From Gamarada debralockiae (lineage: Eukaryota; Ascomycota; Leotiomycetes; Helotiales; Hyphodiscaceae), in NCBI GenBank assembly GCA_002803225.1, contig NXFV01001556.1, positions 92,919 to 156,918 on the forward strand: DNA of 64,000 nt, read 5' to 3'. Below the pieces are notes generated by a model. It was not told the DNA's origin, did no database searches, and was given only the letters and a program-made list of their open reading frames with translations. Each line of letters opens with the position of its first letter. Within the stretch, counting starts at the first letter, position 1. Below are positions 45,088 through 56,675 of this stretch, one piece after another. The position numbers and the translations under genes were made by a program.

Positions 45088-46045
45088 GGTGGTGGGATGG
45101 CTTGGGCTGGTCTTGATGCCACCTTCCTCTATCATGTCTCTTTTTTGCAGCACTTTTGCATTTAGATGGTTGGGCAGATGGAGTCAATCAGGGGCGACCT
45201 TGGCGTATTTTGTTTTACTTGTGGTTCGGTGCCTTACTCCTTTGGGCTGCGGCTTCCTTTCTGCATCAATCACGTTTGGCTGGCTTCTTGGAGACGTGAT
45301 CTCTAGGCGCGAAGCAAGGAGAGAATCAAGCAGAGGCTATGAGGAAGGCCTGGAGAGAAGTTTTTTTTGCAGTGGAGATATTCGTTTCCATGCACGTAGT
45401 GCGGACAAGATCATATCATGGTTCAAGTAGGATAGCAGAATGGATATCTATGAGACTGTAACTTTGTTCTTCCTCATGCTTGTGTATGTGAATGTGAATA
45501 TGAATTCGAAAGGCAGTGAAGCAGAGTAATTGGGGAAAGTGTGTATGGTCGTTGCGTTCTGGTGTTTGGTAACGGAGAACTTCGTTGACATTTATGAAGA
45601 GAGGGGGGATCAGATATGGAAACCGGCAAAACCGCGCGTTGGAACTTGGTGAGGTAGAAATGCAGTTCGTAATTAAAGAAGCTGTCGAGGTGGGGCAAGA
45701 GATGGAATAGGCAGCTTTAAGTACATCACTGTGGACAGATCGTTAAAGGAGCGTGGGGGTTTTATTGCTAAAGCTAGGTCAGTAGCGACAGACTGAAAGC
45801 AATCCAAACGCATAACCTGCAGAACAAAAGAAAGGTCGTTACTGTTTTGAGGGGTTGAAGTTTCAGCATCTTAAAGAAATGAAGCAATTGAAAAGCAAGA
45901 AGACCGTGTTCTGAAAGAAATGGGTAACTGAAATCTGAAGGCAGGGTGACACCAATGAAAGGACAAAAGACACCAGTAGTTCCCGATCCTGTCTCGTGGC
46001 TTCTTGTGTCATCCTAGTCCCGAATGAATAAATCGACTGAAGGTA
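45088..46045. other. Convergent 3' region between PRM1 and the C2H2 gene
   Basis: Both flanking genes end here. No further gene, repeat or RNA was recognised. Confidence 0.45.
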
Positions 46046-47201
46046 TCACTCAGAATTTGCGAAGCCCTCTCCAATCGTCTCACTGAGACGGACAATCTCG
46101 TCCTCTGAGATGTCATGCTCCTTCTTCATGTGCTTGATGAGATCTCTCTTCCGAAAGAATCCCTTCCCGTTGACACGCTTGCAGCCCGCCTTGGTGCATG
46201 GGAATGGTGTCTCGTCATGCTCCTGGCGCATGTGCTTGGTGAATTCTCCTCTCGAGGCGAAGAGTGCCTTTGATTTCATGTGACTCCGCTTATAGATGGG
46301 CCGAAATAATGGGCACCCTTCGTGAAGGCAACATAGGTAGAAGCCGAGGGAGTCGTATTGGCCCCAATACCGATTATATCCGGTAGAAGACTCCGTCTTG
46401 TCAATGTGATGATAGTTGCGTTCATGCTGAGTAAGATGATCCTTTCGTGCAAATCCATTCGGGGCTCTCCACTTCTTGCAGTGTGTGCAGGAATACTTCT
46501 TCGGGGGTGGCGAATGCTGGATCTTGTGTCGCTTTAGGACATCGAGTCTTGAGAAAGTTGCGTCGCAGTTGCTGCAATGATAGGATGCGTGACCTGTTTT
46601 TTCCGCATGCCAACTGAGATCCCAGTGAGATGTGCAAGATTGGCCACATTCATAGCAGGTATATCCATGAGCTCTGAGGTGGCGCTGGAGCTCAAGTTTG
46701 GATGAACACACTTCATCGCAGAGGGTACATTGGTGAAAGCTATTCAATCGTTAGTGAAAGGGGTATGTGGGAAAAGCTTTCGATTCATACGTTGTGGTAG
46801 CTTCAAGGTCCTTAGTCTGACTTTGGGGGACATCATTCTCTTGAAGAAGTGCCCAGCTGTCCTGAGCGCAATCTTCAATGATTTCACCTGATGTCCCAGC
46901 CAATATCGGCATCTCCTGCCAGCTAGCCTGGAGGATTGGATTTTCATCAGTCCATGGAAAGTTGTTGTGCACGAGACCAATAGTTGTGAGCATCGAAGCG
47001 TCCAATGAGCCGTCCAGGTACAGATTGGTATCATTGGGGGATGGGCCAGAAGAATAGGATGGCATGGAATAGCCCGAACCATCCGTGAAACGGCTCCAAT
47101 CTGTGCACAAGAGCCCTCGCCTTTTTTGTTAGCAACTCTCTTTTTTTTTTAACTTACCTGGCGTCAGCCAGATAATTATCCATCCAACCAAACTCATCCA
47201 T
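46046..47201 (-). CDS. C2H2 zinc finger protein
   Basis: Exons: 47201-47158, 47120-46791, 46739-46046; total 355 aa. The first exon encodes M-D-E-F-G-W-M-D-N-Y-L-A-D-A, and acceptor AAAAAAG at 47121 restores the frame into R-R-G-L-L-C-T-D-W-S. The first third is acidic and Ser/Gly-rich with no domain. Then C2H2 fingers follow: F-H-Q-C-T-L-C-D-E-V-C, Y-T-C-Y-E-C-G-Q-S-C, Y-H-C-S-N-C-D-A-T-F-S-R-L-D-V-L-K-R-H, Y-S-C-T-H-C-K-K-W with a long loop, and two final fingers ending F-F-R-K-R-D-L-I-K-H-M-K-K-E-H. The finger pattern resembles the one at the C-terminus of the split NLR at 2155-7307. It is probably nuclear; DNA targets unknown. Confidence 0.9.
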
Positions 47202-48331
47202 TGTTGGTGAGCGCAGGCCACTGAGGCACACTGGACGCACAGGTGACGTGGTCGAAAGTGGTGTGAGGCAAAAGCAGCAACAAGGCTCTGCTGAAGGTGC
47301 GGGTTAATTGATGTTTGTTGTACAGGAGCTTTTGCCATGGGTCAGGCTCCTAACTTATCTCCCGCTTGTAAAATGGCTTGCTGTTTTACCAGGCTGCGTG
47401 GAGAGCGAAAGTAAGGCTGTCGACATCCTTGTTAAAAGGGCGAGTCTCATGCAGGCGGCTTAATTTCACCGCCCTTTTTCGTGTGGTGAAGGTAGAATGA
47501 GATGCCGGAATCCTTTGTCTGAGCTTGTGGAAAGAATTTGCTGAGATTAAACTTGCTTTTGCTGAGTGCTATTTCATGATGGAGATGCATCTTGCAACCT
47601 TGCCGCTGATACATAAAAGGTTCAGGGCAAGCTCGCACGTGACGCCAGTTGTCAAATCATCCTCTCGTTTTCGACCCTTCCATTCTTGTGCTCACATGCT
47701 ATTATGATTGTAGGTTGCCCTGTGGCTCAAAGTCCATTGCAATTGAAAGCCTCGCCAAGTGGTATCTGGTCAGATTCCTTTCCCTGAATCAAGGCATTCC
47801 CCCCAAAAATTGCTTGCGGGGAGGGAACGAGCTGGCTGTGGAAGACGTCAAGTGTCAGCACGAACCAGATGAGAGATGGCTTGCTCCTTTGGAAGGGGTT
47901 TTGATGTAAAACAAAGTGGTGGATTTTCAGATTATTACCTCGAACAAATCGGAGACCGTGCTGCAGAAGGACGTGCCTCAAATCAGGAAGGAAAGAGGCT
48001 CGGGTAGGAAGCAACGACACTTCGAAGTATTGGTTTCGTAATGCACACATCTATTCCTTTGTCTTGTCAAAACGGTGTAACGTTCTGAAATGTCACGGAG
48101 TCTTTCCATTTCCCACTACCCTACTTGATCGAATCTGAGCAAATGGTTTGCCTGCTCCACTTCGTTTGCAATGGCCGCAGTTGGGAGCCTCACTAAGGGC
48201 TTCTACATCACTCAACGTATTCTCATCATCGATGTTCTCAGTAATAGAGCAGCGCAGTGAACTGTCTTCTGCCCTGCCCGACAACATTCTCCCATCCGCT
48301 GCAAACCTCACAAGCATCCCGCAATCCCGCA
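47202..48331. other. Intergenic region between C2H2 gene and chorismate mutase
   Basis: It holds the promoter of the minus-strand C2H2 gene and the 3' flank of the chorismate mutase gene. ORFs at 47447-48050 and 48093-48335 are short and motif-free. Confidence 0.45.
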
Positions 48332-48887
48332 TCAACCCTCACAACCCCTAAACTCCTCAAAAACGCACTCCTCAAACGGTACGCTAGCATTCAAAATAGC
48401 CTCAAACACACCCCTCGCAACCGTCACTGGCAGGGGTGGAGTCGTGCTATTCGCAGCCGCCACAGCACCCTCAATTACCTGCGCGTCTCTGGATGGGACA
48501 TCGACGGTGTCGAGCGTTGCTTTGAAGCGAGTTGCTTCTCTCACTGTATTCGGATCAGCTTCCCTCCCAAACCAATCTTTCTTTCTTTCTGGGGTGAAAT
48601 GGAGAATTTGGAGGGTAGGTACCATAAGCAGATCTCAACGCAAGAAGCTCCAAGAGCTGAGAATCCACATCGTCAATTCCGGCTCGGATTTGGTTGAGGG
48701 AAGAGCAGCAAAGCGTGCCATTGGGCATGGTGAAATTTGGGGTTCCCCATGGTATAGTCCTATTCTCGGAATTTGGCGTGAGGGATGGGAGGGGTGAGGA
48801 GTAGCATTTTGAGGCGTAATCTGCTTCGGCTGTTGAAAACAACAAAAGGAGAGTCGCTAAAACGACGACGAATGAGAGACGAAACAT
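48332..48887 (-). CDS. Secreted AroQ-type chorismate mutase
   Basis: Exon 1 is 48887-48623, intron 48622-48544, exon 2 48543-48332; 158 aa. A clear signal peptide (RLSFVVVLATLLLLFSTAEA) is followed by a short Pro/Ser linker. The mutase domain starts L-N-Q-I-R-A-G-I-D-D-V-D-S-Q-L-L-E-L-L-A-L-R, then S-A-Y-V-R-E-A-T-R-F-K, with V-P-S-R-D-A-Q-V-I-E after it. The active-site Arg, Arg, Lys and Arg of AroQ mutases can be placed in these blocks; the first helix is joined to the next across the intron (S-A-Y | V-R-E-A). Cys pairs (C-C-S near the start, C-V-F and G-C-E at the end) may form disulfides. The enzyme converts chorismate to prephenate. Secreted members in fungi are linked to interaction with plants. 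Intact. Confidence 0.9.
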
Positions 48888-49854
48888 CGTTATAGCTGCA
48901 GAAATGAGGTGAGGAGAAGAAAGACGTTGAGATGCAGTTCAGAGAAAGGGAAAGTTTAAGCTTTTAAACTTTTACTTATTGCATCGGCTCTTTCCTTTTA
49001 CGTCATCGTCCTACCCATTTTAGGACAATATGACACACGTGATATGTAGCTCCATTTTCCGGGAGTTGGTTTTGGAATTATAACACAGAAGTAAAGGTTT
49101 TCAACCTCATCCAGGAACGGCTTCGGCCCTTTTTGAGCAGCCTGGAGAGGATTTTCTCGGGGGACTACTAGCCCCAGATCAGAGGAAGGTTGAGGGTTAC
49201 ACAATCACAGAAGCCCGTATCCATGTTTGGGAACATCACAAGCAGAGATCAACGTGCATCTATTTGAGTGTATTTTTTGTTTCATTACTACTCATTCACA
49301 TGCCAGCTCGCTCATGTATCTGCTGTAAATGCATCCGCAGCACGATCTCCAGCCCTTGCTTCAATAAAAGCCGCTCCCTCGCTGCCACCACCATATCTAT
49401 CATACACAAAGCACTTTTCTTTTCCATCCATCCTCTCTCCAAGGAAAGTGCAAAGTAGCAGCAGGCAGCGCAATAGAGCAAGAGCATAAGCAGATCTTTC
49501 CCATCCCATCTCTCTCGCGCAAGCTCGCAATCGTCCTCATCCTTATGATCAGCGCAAATGTGTGGTGTCACACCCCTCGAGTATTCTATCTTCCATCCTG
49601 AAGTAATGGCCAGGCCAGCATCATGCAAGAAAAAGCCCAGTTAACTGCCAGAACTGGTTGCCCATCGGCATCGAATGAAAGCATATCGAGAATGTGGAAA
49701 GTCGTAATGTACAGGTTCGGGAAATTGAGGGAAAGTGTATGGTACAGTCGAAAATTTTGTCGGGGTTGAAAATCAAATGAGCTTTGATTCAATGGTCAGT
49801 GTCGTTGGGGAGTCACAAATCACAAACACCAAAGCCGTGTGAAATTGAATGAGA
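48888..49854. other. Intergenic region upstream of chorismate mutase
   Basis: No supported gene. Minus-strand ORFs 49296-49792 overlap in different frames and show no motif. Likely promoter plus the 3' flank of the BET gene. Confidence 0.45.
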
Positions 49855-52827
49855 TTATTCCTCTTCAGAATCAGAATCTTCATCACCGCTGGTCTCATCA
49901 CCGGGGCGTTCATGCTGGTGTTCCACAGCTAGGTATGTTTAGCATATTGACGTAACATCAGAATAGGGATACTCACTTGGCATAGGCTCTTGTGACCCAG
50001 AGGCGTGTCTCTCAAACGTCTTGTTGATCTGCTCAAGCTGTTCAATCTTCCTCTCTTGCTCACTCTTGCTCATTGGCTTGTTCTTCTTCTTCGCGGGGGG
50101 CTTGGCCAATGTTGCACGCGGAGCATCTTCTTCCTTTTCCTCCATCATCGCCCGGGCTTCGGCTTCAACCTCGGGAGCATGCTTCATGACATGGTGGTAG
50201 ATCTTCCAGAGACTCGCGGGGCTAACGACATCGATGTCGAGTTCGACTTCTCCGTCATCACCTTCCTAGAAAATTGTTAGTTTAGTCCGAGTCGAGCATT
50301 GGCAAAAACTTACATCAACATCGGTTTCTCCCTTGATCATCGCCAAGATCTCCTTGATTACGTCCTCTGGAAGGCGTTGAATTCCAATGGAGATGATATT
50401 CTTCTCGTGAGTGCCCATGTACTTCTGGCGTGCGGGAGCAGATTTCTTTGTTGCGGCTGGACCAGCTTTTCTTGCGGGCGCCTGTTTCTTTGCAGGTTTG
50501 GGTGCCTTGGCCTTTTTGACCACCTTCTTGGTGGGTGGTGTTGCCTTGGCGGCGGCGATCTTATTCTTGATGAGCTCGATCATATCCTTTTGCATCTCGA
50601 TCATTTGTGCATCCTTTTTCGGATTGCCCATCAGGTTAATCATCTTCTCTTGCTCCTCGTTCAATCGCTCGCTCAATGCAGCAATAGAATTAGGTCCTGT
50701 CGTAGATTCTTCCACTTCTTCTTCTTCCTCGCTCTCCTCATCATCAGAGCCACCGTTGCTTGAGGGCGTTTGGGCAGCAGGGGCATGATCTGCAAGCCAC
50801 TTGTTCTTGTTCGCCCAAGCCTCATTGAACACTGCCTCGAATTGCTTTCCCCACAAATGGACTGCGTTTGTCGGTGGGTTGAATTTGTAGCAGTTCGCAA
50901 ACATCAGCTTCATATCTGACTCGAAGGCCTTGGCGCTCTGATATTCACCGTTCTTAAGCTTCCTATCCGCGGTAGATATGTCCATTGGGTGCTTGATGAC
51001 TTGGAAGTAATTTGGGATATTCATCGATATAGGATCTACCGGGACCAAGAAGGGACTCGAGTATGGATGATGCTTGGGTTTCTTCAGCTCGGTCAAAACC
51101 TCTTCGCAGAACTTGAGTTCGATCGCAACCTTTTTGTTCTTGGGTCGGGTGGTTGTGTAAGGCAGATCCTTGTTCTTTGGTGGATGAATCTCGCGCTTTG
51201 GTCGACCGCCATCGGCCTTGGTAGAATCGCGACGAATAAGAGGGGTGTTGGTAGTTGGATCTAAAGCGAAGGTCGGAGCTGGGACCACACCGGCGATCGG
51301 AGCTGTGCCACCAGATCTTGATGGTCGACGTGCAGCGGTTCTGGGAGCAGTTTCAGCGAGAGGGGTGGATTTTCTCGCCTGTTTCTTGGGAGCCTTTGGG
51401 GCCGCAACAGGCTCAGGGGGTATGTTTGCCATCTTGTTCAAGATCGCATCTCGAACGATTTGCCCTGATGTAGTGATTGAGTGATTATCGCCGTTGAAAA
51501 GTAGGGCATTCTCATAGATCAGGTTGACTTCAGCCTTGAAATCATCTATGGAAGGATACTTGTTCTCCCTCAAATTCGTTTCCATTGTGGCAAGGTCAAC
51601 AGGATGAGAGATTTTCGCATAATATGAATCAGCAAATCCTGGCCAAAGTAGCCTAACTGATTGTTTGAAGTTCTTGCCATCCTTAGTTCGGACAACGTTC
51701 TTCAAGATCTTGATGATTTCCTTGGACTCGTATGCTGAGATACTGCTCTCGGACTTGATAGGTGCAGCTTCATCATTCTGGGTAGCAGCTGGTACATCGG
51801 GGGTGGCTTGGAACTCTTGAGCTGAAGTATCGACCATTGCAGTATCATCCCCCGTCTTGGTGCGCTTCGCAGATGGCTCATCGTCATTGTCGTCGTCTCG
51901 TTCACGAGGGACTTTGGTGAATGAGGCAGACTCTGGCACATCAGTCATTTCTGCGTCTTGGCTGACAGTGGTAGGTTGTTCGTCTTGAAGTGAGGGGGCT
52001 GCATCCGCAGGAGGTGGTGCGTCGGAAGAAGGAAGAGCAGCAAGGTTGGTCACGCCATTGTTGAAGGTGAGATTTTGGGTTTCTGGGGTGTCGACTGTGC
52101 TGTCCATATTGCGAATGGGAAGCTCGGGTTCGTTATCGAAGTCGGCAGTCTGTTGTGCTTCGGGAGCGAGAGCAAGAGGTGAAGTTGTATCTCTGAGGTC
52201 AGATTCTTGCGCCTCGGCGACTGGTGGTACGGCTGAAGTTGCGGTTGTGTCTTCCAAAGCTGAGCTCATCACTGTTTCTGCCGCAGACTCAATTGCAGGC
52301 GCTGGTTCCGCTTCCGATTCGTCGGAGGCAAATAAAGACGTGTGCTGAGCTTCTAGCGATTGCGGATGAGCGTCAGAAGTTGTGGTGTTGCTGTCAGGAA
52401 GTTGTGAAGAATTTGGGTTCTCGATGGAAACAGAAGAGTCTTCTGTTGGGTGCGACTCGGTTGGAAGGTCAATAGATGGCGCAACTATTGTTTGGTTTGA
52501 AGCGAAGGAGTGAATATTATTAGCAGCTCCATTCATTTCTACCGTACTCGAAGTGAACTCGTTCGAAGGTGAGATCTCGACTGTTTTTGGGACGAGGTCA
52601 GGTGAAGAAGTGGTGTCAAGGTCAAGGTCAAGGTTCGCCTCGTCGCGATTTGAGTTTCTGTAAATTTATTTCATAAATACGTGTACAAATAGACGAGGAA
52701 GCAAAGAACAATGGATGCGAGGTCAGACTCACCCGTTGATATCAATATCCAAAGCCATCTTGTCTGATGATGGAACGGGCATGGTCTTTTGCTCAAATGC
52801 GACCCCTTCTGGTTGTTGAGTCGCCAT
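49855..52827 (-). CDS. BDF1: BET-family double bromodomain protein (Bdf1-like)
   Basis: Exons: 52827-52733, 52657-50314, 50265-49977, 49928-49855; total 934 codons (933 aa). The N-terminal quarter is acidic and low-complexity. Bromodomain 1 contains L-W-P-G-F-A-D-S-Y-Y-A-K-I-S-H-P-V-D-L-A-T-M and the acetyl-lysine-binding Asn region L-F-N-G-D-N-H. Bromodomain 2 has F-L-V-P-V-D-P, I-P-N-Y-F-Q-V-I-K-H-P-M-D and N-C-Y-K-F-N-P-P. Then a Lys/Ala/Pro-rich basic stretch and the NET/ET domain follow (G-I-Q-R-L-P-E-D-V-I-K-E-I), ending in an acidic C-terminus (D-S-D-S-E-E-E). BET proteins bind acetylated histones H3/H4 and recruit TFIID and remodelers. The gene lies divergent to the Utp12-domain gene. 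Confidence 0.95.
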
Positions 52828-54520
52828 GACGGCCATCAACAAACAGGCCTCTCAAGGAAAGAGGCGACAACACCGAGCACCCGAAATGAAGGTTCAGTTA
52901 AGGTAAATGAATGCGATTTTGGATTGGGTGAATGCTGCAGGTAATGCGACACCAAATATCCGAATTGTAGATGGATATAGTGGATGTTGATTGTTGTGTC
53001 GGGGTGAGCGATTTGGTATTGACAGCCTCGCGTATGCGACGGGCACGTTCAGTTGATATACTTGGTAGCCTTGCGGATAAAACGGCTAGGATTGGCCACC
53101 TTATAATTTCCAGAACTAAGTCGAAATTTTTTGAACTTCCGATAGGTGCGCAACGATTTGATGGATATAGGAATCCAGATTGTTGTTTTGGTGACACACG
53201 AGAATTCCAAATATTTTTGGTGGCGCGTCGCGTGAAGTGAATCGTGATATCGTGAAGTGAAGCGAAACGGAATGTCGTGAAGGAACCGCAAACAAATGAA
53301 TGAGCAGCCTCTTTTTGATTAAGATCGGATAGTTCAGTAATCGAAACGTAGATTTTCGTTCAGGAAATATAAAAATATAAATCAAGAAAGGTATTAATCG
53401 TTCCGCTAAGCCTGATATTTGATCGAGGTCATGTGCTGGATCATGTGGTCGGAGACACGGCGACGAATGAGGTTGGGAGCGCAGGAAAGTTCCTTCAGGA
53501 AAACGCAAGAAAAAATCGAGGATGGTGAAAGGGATATTTATCGCGGCCGAAAAGACGAAGGAGATCAATCCTGAGTGGAACTAAACCGTATTCTGACTAC
53601 TTTCGTCTAGTATCCAGTAAGATTCCACAACCTTCACTTCGCCCCTGTAACAACGCAGGCCGTCGCAGGGGTGTCAGAAAGCCACTGCAAGCATGCTGCT
53701 TTAGTCTTAGCCAATGGAATTTGGTAATTTCCAAGGAGCTTGGACACCTGATACGTTTACTCTGTTTTCATATGCAGAGAGGACAAGGCTTGAGGCCGCT
53801 CCTGGATTTGAGTGAGCGTTGAGTCACCGCTTTTTTTGCCTTCGGGATCTTGAGGCTCCAAAAAATTGCGTAGAAGGAATAGGTAACAACAAAAAAGCTA
53901 TTTTCAAGCCTTTCTCATTGGTTCTCTCTCAGGCTTACCTAAAGAGTAAGTCACTCCGATACACTGAGCAAATATGATCGGATCCGCGGATGTTCATGGA
54001 CTCTAGTCACGTGATTATCATTCCCTGCACTGGACCTTGAACCCTGCAAAAATGTCTTTTTTGAATGGTTCATTCGTTTTCAATGGGTTTATTCTAGTCA
54101 AAACAATCCCTAAGTTGGAAATGTATTCTCCCTTGAGGCTACAAAATGATTCCTCTTTCTTCAAACGCATCCAAAAAAAAAAGTGGGCAGGTTCAGGCCG
54201 GTCATGATGAAAGAGCAAACGGCAGAATACACAGCTGGAGTGTTCCTAGTACACAGCTGCCGTAAGTTTAACACGGGTTTCAGAGCCTAAAAATTCCCGC
54301 TAGAATGCACTAATTTAGCGGTAGCTGTCCGTGCACGTGACCTCAAAAAAAGTTTCTGAAATGATAGCAACCGGAATTTTCGAGGTCTGTGAAGCACTTA
54401 TCAAGAAGATCTCGAAGCGCAACACCCGACAGCCTTTCCTTGTCGTGGTACCAAAACACCTGATTCGAATGCCAATCTACCTTGAAAAGTCTCAACTTTG
54501 ACAAGTTTACGATATACACC
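52828..54520. other. Divergent promoter between BET gene and Utp12-domain gene
   Basis: 1.7 kb. Short ORFs (53116-53568 minus and others) lack motifs. No repeat seen. Confidence 0.45.
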
Positions 54521-55726
54521 ATGTCGACGAAACGAAAACTCCCTGGCAAGTTGGGCCAACCTCAAGTCAAGCAAAGCGCAAAGGTTCTAGGGAAAGGCAA
54601 GTTAGATGAATCTCAGACCGTGGTAACCAGTGGAGGAAATGCAGTCAAAGCAAGTATAAACGGTACGAGGGAAGTTGTCAATATTTCGAGCGATTCGAGT
54701 AGTGAGGAAGAAGAGGAGGGAAATTCCGAGGAGGAAGGCGAAAGTGCAGAGGCATCTGCAGCAGAAGACATCGCAATGGAAGATGCAGAAGCCGCATTAG
54801 AAGCACCCTTACCCGAAGACGACGCAGAGGAGGCCGCTGAACCATCATTCGGCGATCTCGTGCGAGCAAATGCTTCCGAACCCATTGATGTCGCAGGCGC
54901 ATTCGAGGACGAGGCTCGCGCTCTCACATATCCCCGAGGAACACAAGTACAAGCTCCCTCCGGCGCATCGCTCGGTACGGTCCTCACGCAGGCGCTGAAA
55001 ACGAATGATATCTCGTTGCTCGAATCCTGCCTTCATACTTCAAACGTCAATACGATTCGCGCTACGATACAGAGACTCGATTCGCCTCTTGCCGGAACGT
55101 TATTACAGAAGCTGGCGGAGAGATTACATAGGCGGCCTGGAAGAGCAGGAAGTTTGATGGTATGGGTTCAATGGACGTTAGTTACGCATGGTGGATATTT
55201 GGCTACACAGCGGGATCTGATTCAGAAGCTTGCGCAGCTGAATAGGGTTATTGATGAGCGGGCGAAGAGTTTACCAAGCCTGTTGTCGCTGAAGGGGAAG
55301 TTGGATATGTTGGAGGCTCAGATTGAGTTACGGAGAAGTATGCAGCGTCGCCGGGTGGAGGATGAGGATGTGGATGATGGGGTTATTTATGTGGAGGGTC
55401 AGGAGAGCGAGGAGGATGTTGTGGAGCCGAAGAAACTTGTTGCGAATGGGGATATGGATTTCTCGGGCAGTGAGGAGTCGGAGGATATGCCTATGACGAA
55501 TGGCATGATCGCAGATTCCGAGGACGAGGAAGAGGAGAGTAGTGATGAGGATGGGCTGCTGGATGATGAGGCAGAGGAGACGGATGCAGATTCCGGGGAT
55601 GAGGATGAGGTCGATTTCGATGATCAAGATTCAGACGGGGAAGATGTCGAGAGCGATGATGATGCAGTCGCAGCTCCTCCGTCAAAGATGCAGAGGATAG
55701 GGGGCATGGCCTCGAGGAAAAGATAA
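54521..55726 (+). CDS. Utp12-domain nucleolar protein (Utp5/WDR43 C-terminal type)
   Basis: Single exon, 401 aa, from ATG at 54521 (M-S-T-K-R-K-L-P-G-K-L-G). The in-frame codon at 54482 is TTG, not a start. An acidic Glu/Ala region leads into the helical Utp12 domain: D-I-S-L-L-E-S-C-L-H-T, I-Q-R-L-D-S-P-L-A-G-T-L-L-Q-K-L-A-E-R, W-V-Q-W-T-L-V-T-H-G-G-Y, L-S-L-K-G-K-L-D-M-L-E-A-Q-I-E-L-R. The C-terminus is a second acidic stretch (D-D-Q-D-S-D-G-E-D-V-E-S) ending in a basic R-K-R. The domain is found in t-UTP/UTP-B subunits of the small-subunit processome, which starts pre-18S rRNA processing. No WD40 propeller precedes it, so it corresponds to the C-terminal half only. Confidence 0.88.
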   Translation: MSTKRKLPGKLGQPQVKQSAKVLGKGKLDESQTVVTSGGNAVKASINGTREVVNISSDSSSEEEEEGNSEEEGESAEASAAEDIAMEDAEAALEAPLPEDDAEEAAEPSFGDLVRANASEPIDVAGAFEDEARALTYPRGTQVQAPSGASLGTVLTQALKTNDISLLESCLHTSNVNTIRATIQRLDSPLAGTLLQKLAERLHRRPGRAGSLMVWVQWTLVTHGGYLATQRDLIQKLAQLNRVIDERAKSLPSLLSLKGKLDMLEAQIELRRSMQRRRVEDEDVDDGVIYVEGQESEEDVVEPKKLVANGDMDFSGSEESEDMPMTNGMIADSEDEEEESSDEDGLLDDEAEETDADSGDEDEVDFDDQDSDGEDVESDDDAVAAPPSKMQRIGGMASRKR

Positions 55727-56675
55727 AATGGGTGATTGCAGCATTTGGCGTCGCATGGTCGGAGTTTTGTTTACGTTATAGTCTGTTGGTTCCCAGCAGT
55801 TGTCTATGTGCGGAAAAGCATAGATGTAAATGTGATACCTTGGATAGTCTGATCCAAAGGTAGAATGAATGATATCAATCACATGATACCCCTTTTTCTG
55901 AGCGAGGAAACCGTGCTCAAGTCAAGACGCATGACGTTGAGCCCAATTGCTGAACTAAAGAAGGTTAAATATGTCGGGCCGTGAGGGAATCTGGATTTAC
56001 CTCATCTCTCCACTGACGTCCACAACACTGCGCGTACTTGGGGAAAAGGCTGAGCTTTATGCGTAATGTTGAATGGTTGAAGTCGAGGTCCGGTCCCGGT
56101 CGCTTTCTATTTGTGTCGCGTGCACAGATACGCTGGCCGTTTTCATGTCCAACGTCACAATTGACCATATAGCGTCTCCAGCAATATCCATAAGTCTGAA
56201 TCCTCCTCTGCAATTGGTAATTGGCAAGTGTTAAGGGAAAGAAACGCCCGAGAAAATGGTATTCACTGAATTCAGTGCTGGGAAAAGTACTTCGAATGTT
56301 CTTCCTTACGACTGTCCTCAGCCCAATAAGTGGAGTCTCAAACGACACCCTGCAAACAGCCCCATTTTAACTGACGGGAACGCTTACGACGCCTCTTTCT
56401 CTCCAACACAAGGACCTCGACTTTCCTTTTCATTTCTTCCCTGAAGCATTTCAATCATAAGAAGAATCTCATTCCCTCGAAAACCCTCTCTTCACCCTTC
56501 ATTCCTTTCCTCTCATAATTTATCCCATGCAGGGACAAACAATCTGACACGGCTGCTGAATGTCATCGTCCGCATCCGATTAGCCCGCAGTTCGGAAAAA
56601 CACTTTGCGACGTCTTGGCATCGACGCCCAGATCTTGGCATTCAATAAGGCTTCAGCCTTCCCTCCCTTCCCAAC
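55727..56675. other. Intergenic region
   Basis: No supported gene or repeat. ORF 55965-56348 (minus) has no motif. Confidence 0.45.

Noticed and set aside
53116..53568. Minus-strand ORF of 150 residues upstream of the BET gene
   Set aside because: AT-biased, no domain, and overlaps other ORFs in the promoter region.
54613..55685. Antisense ORFs under the Utp12-domain gene
   Set aside because: Ser/His-rich mirror frames of the acidic low-complexity stretches.
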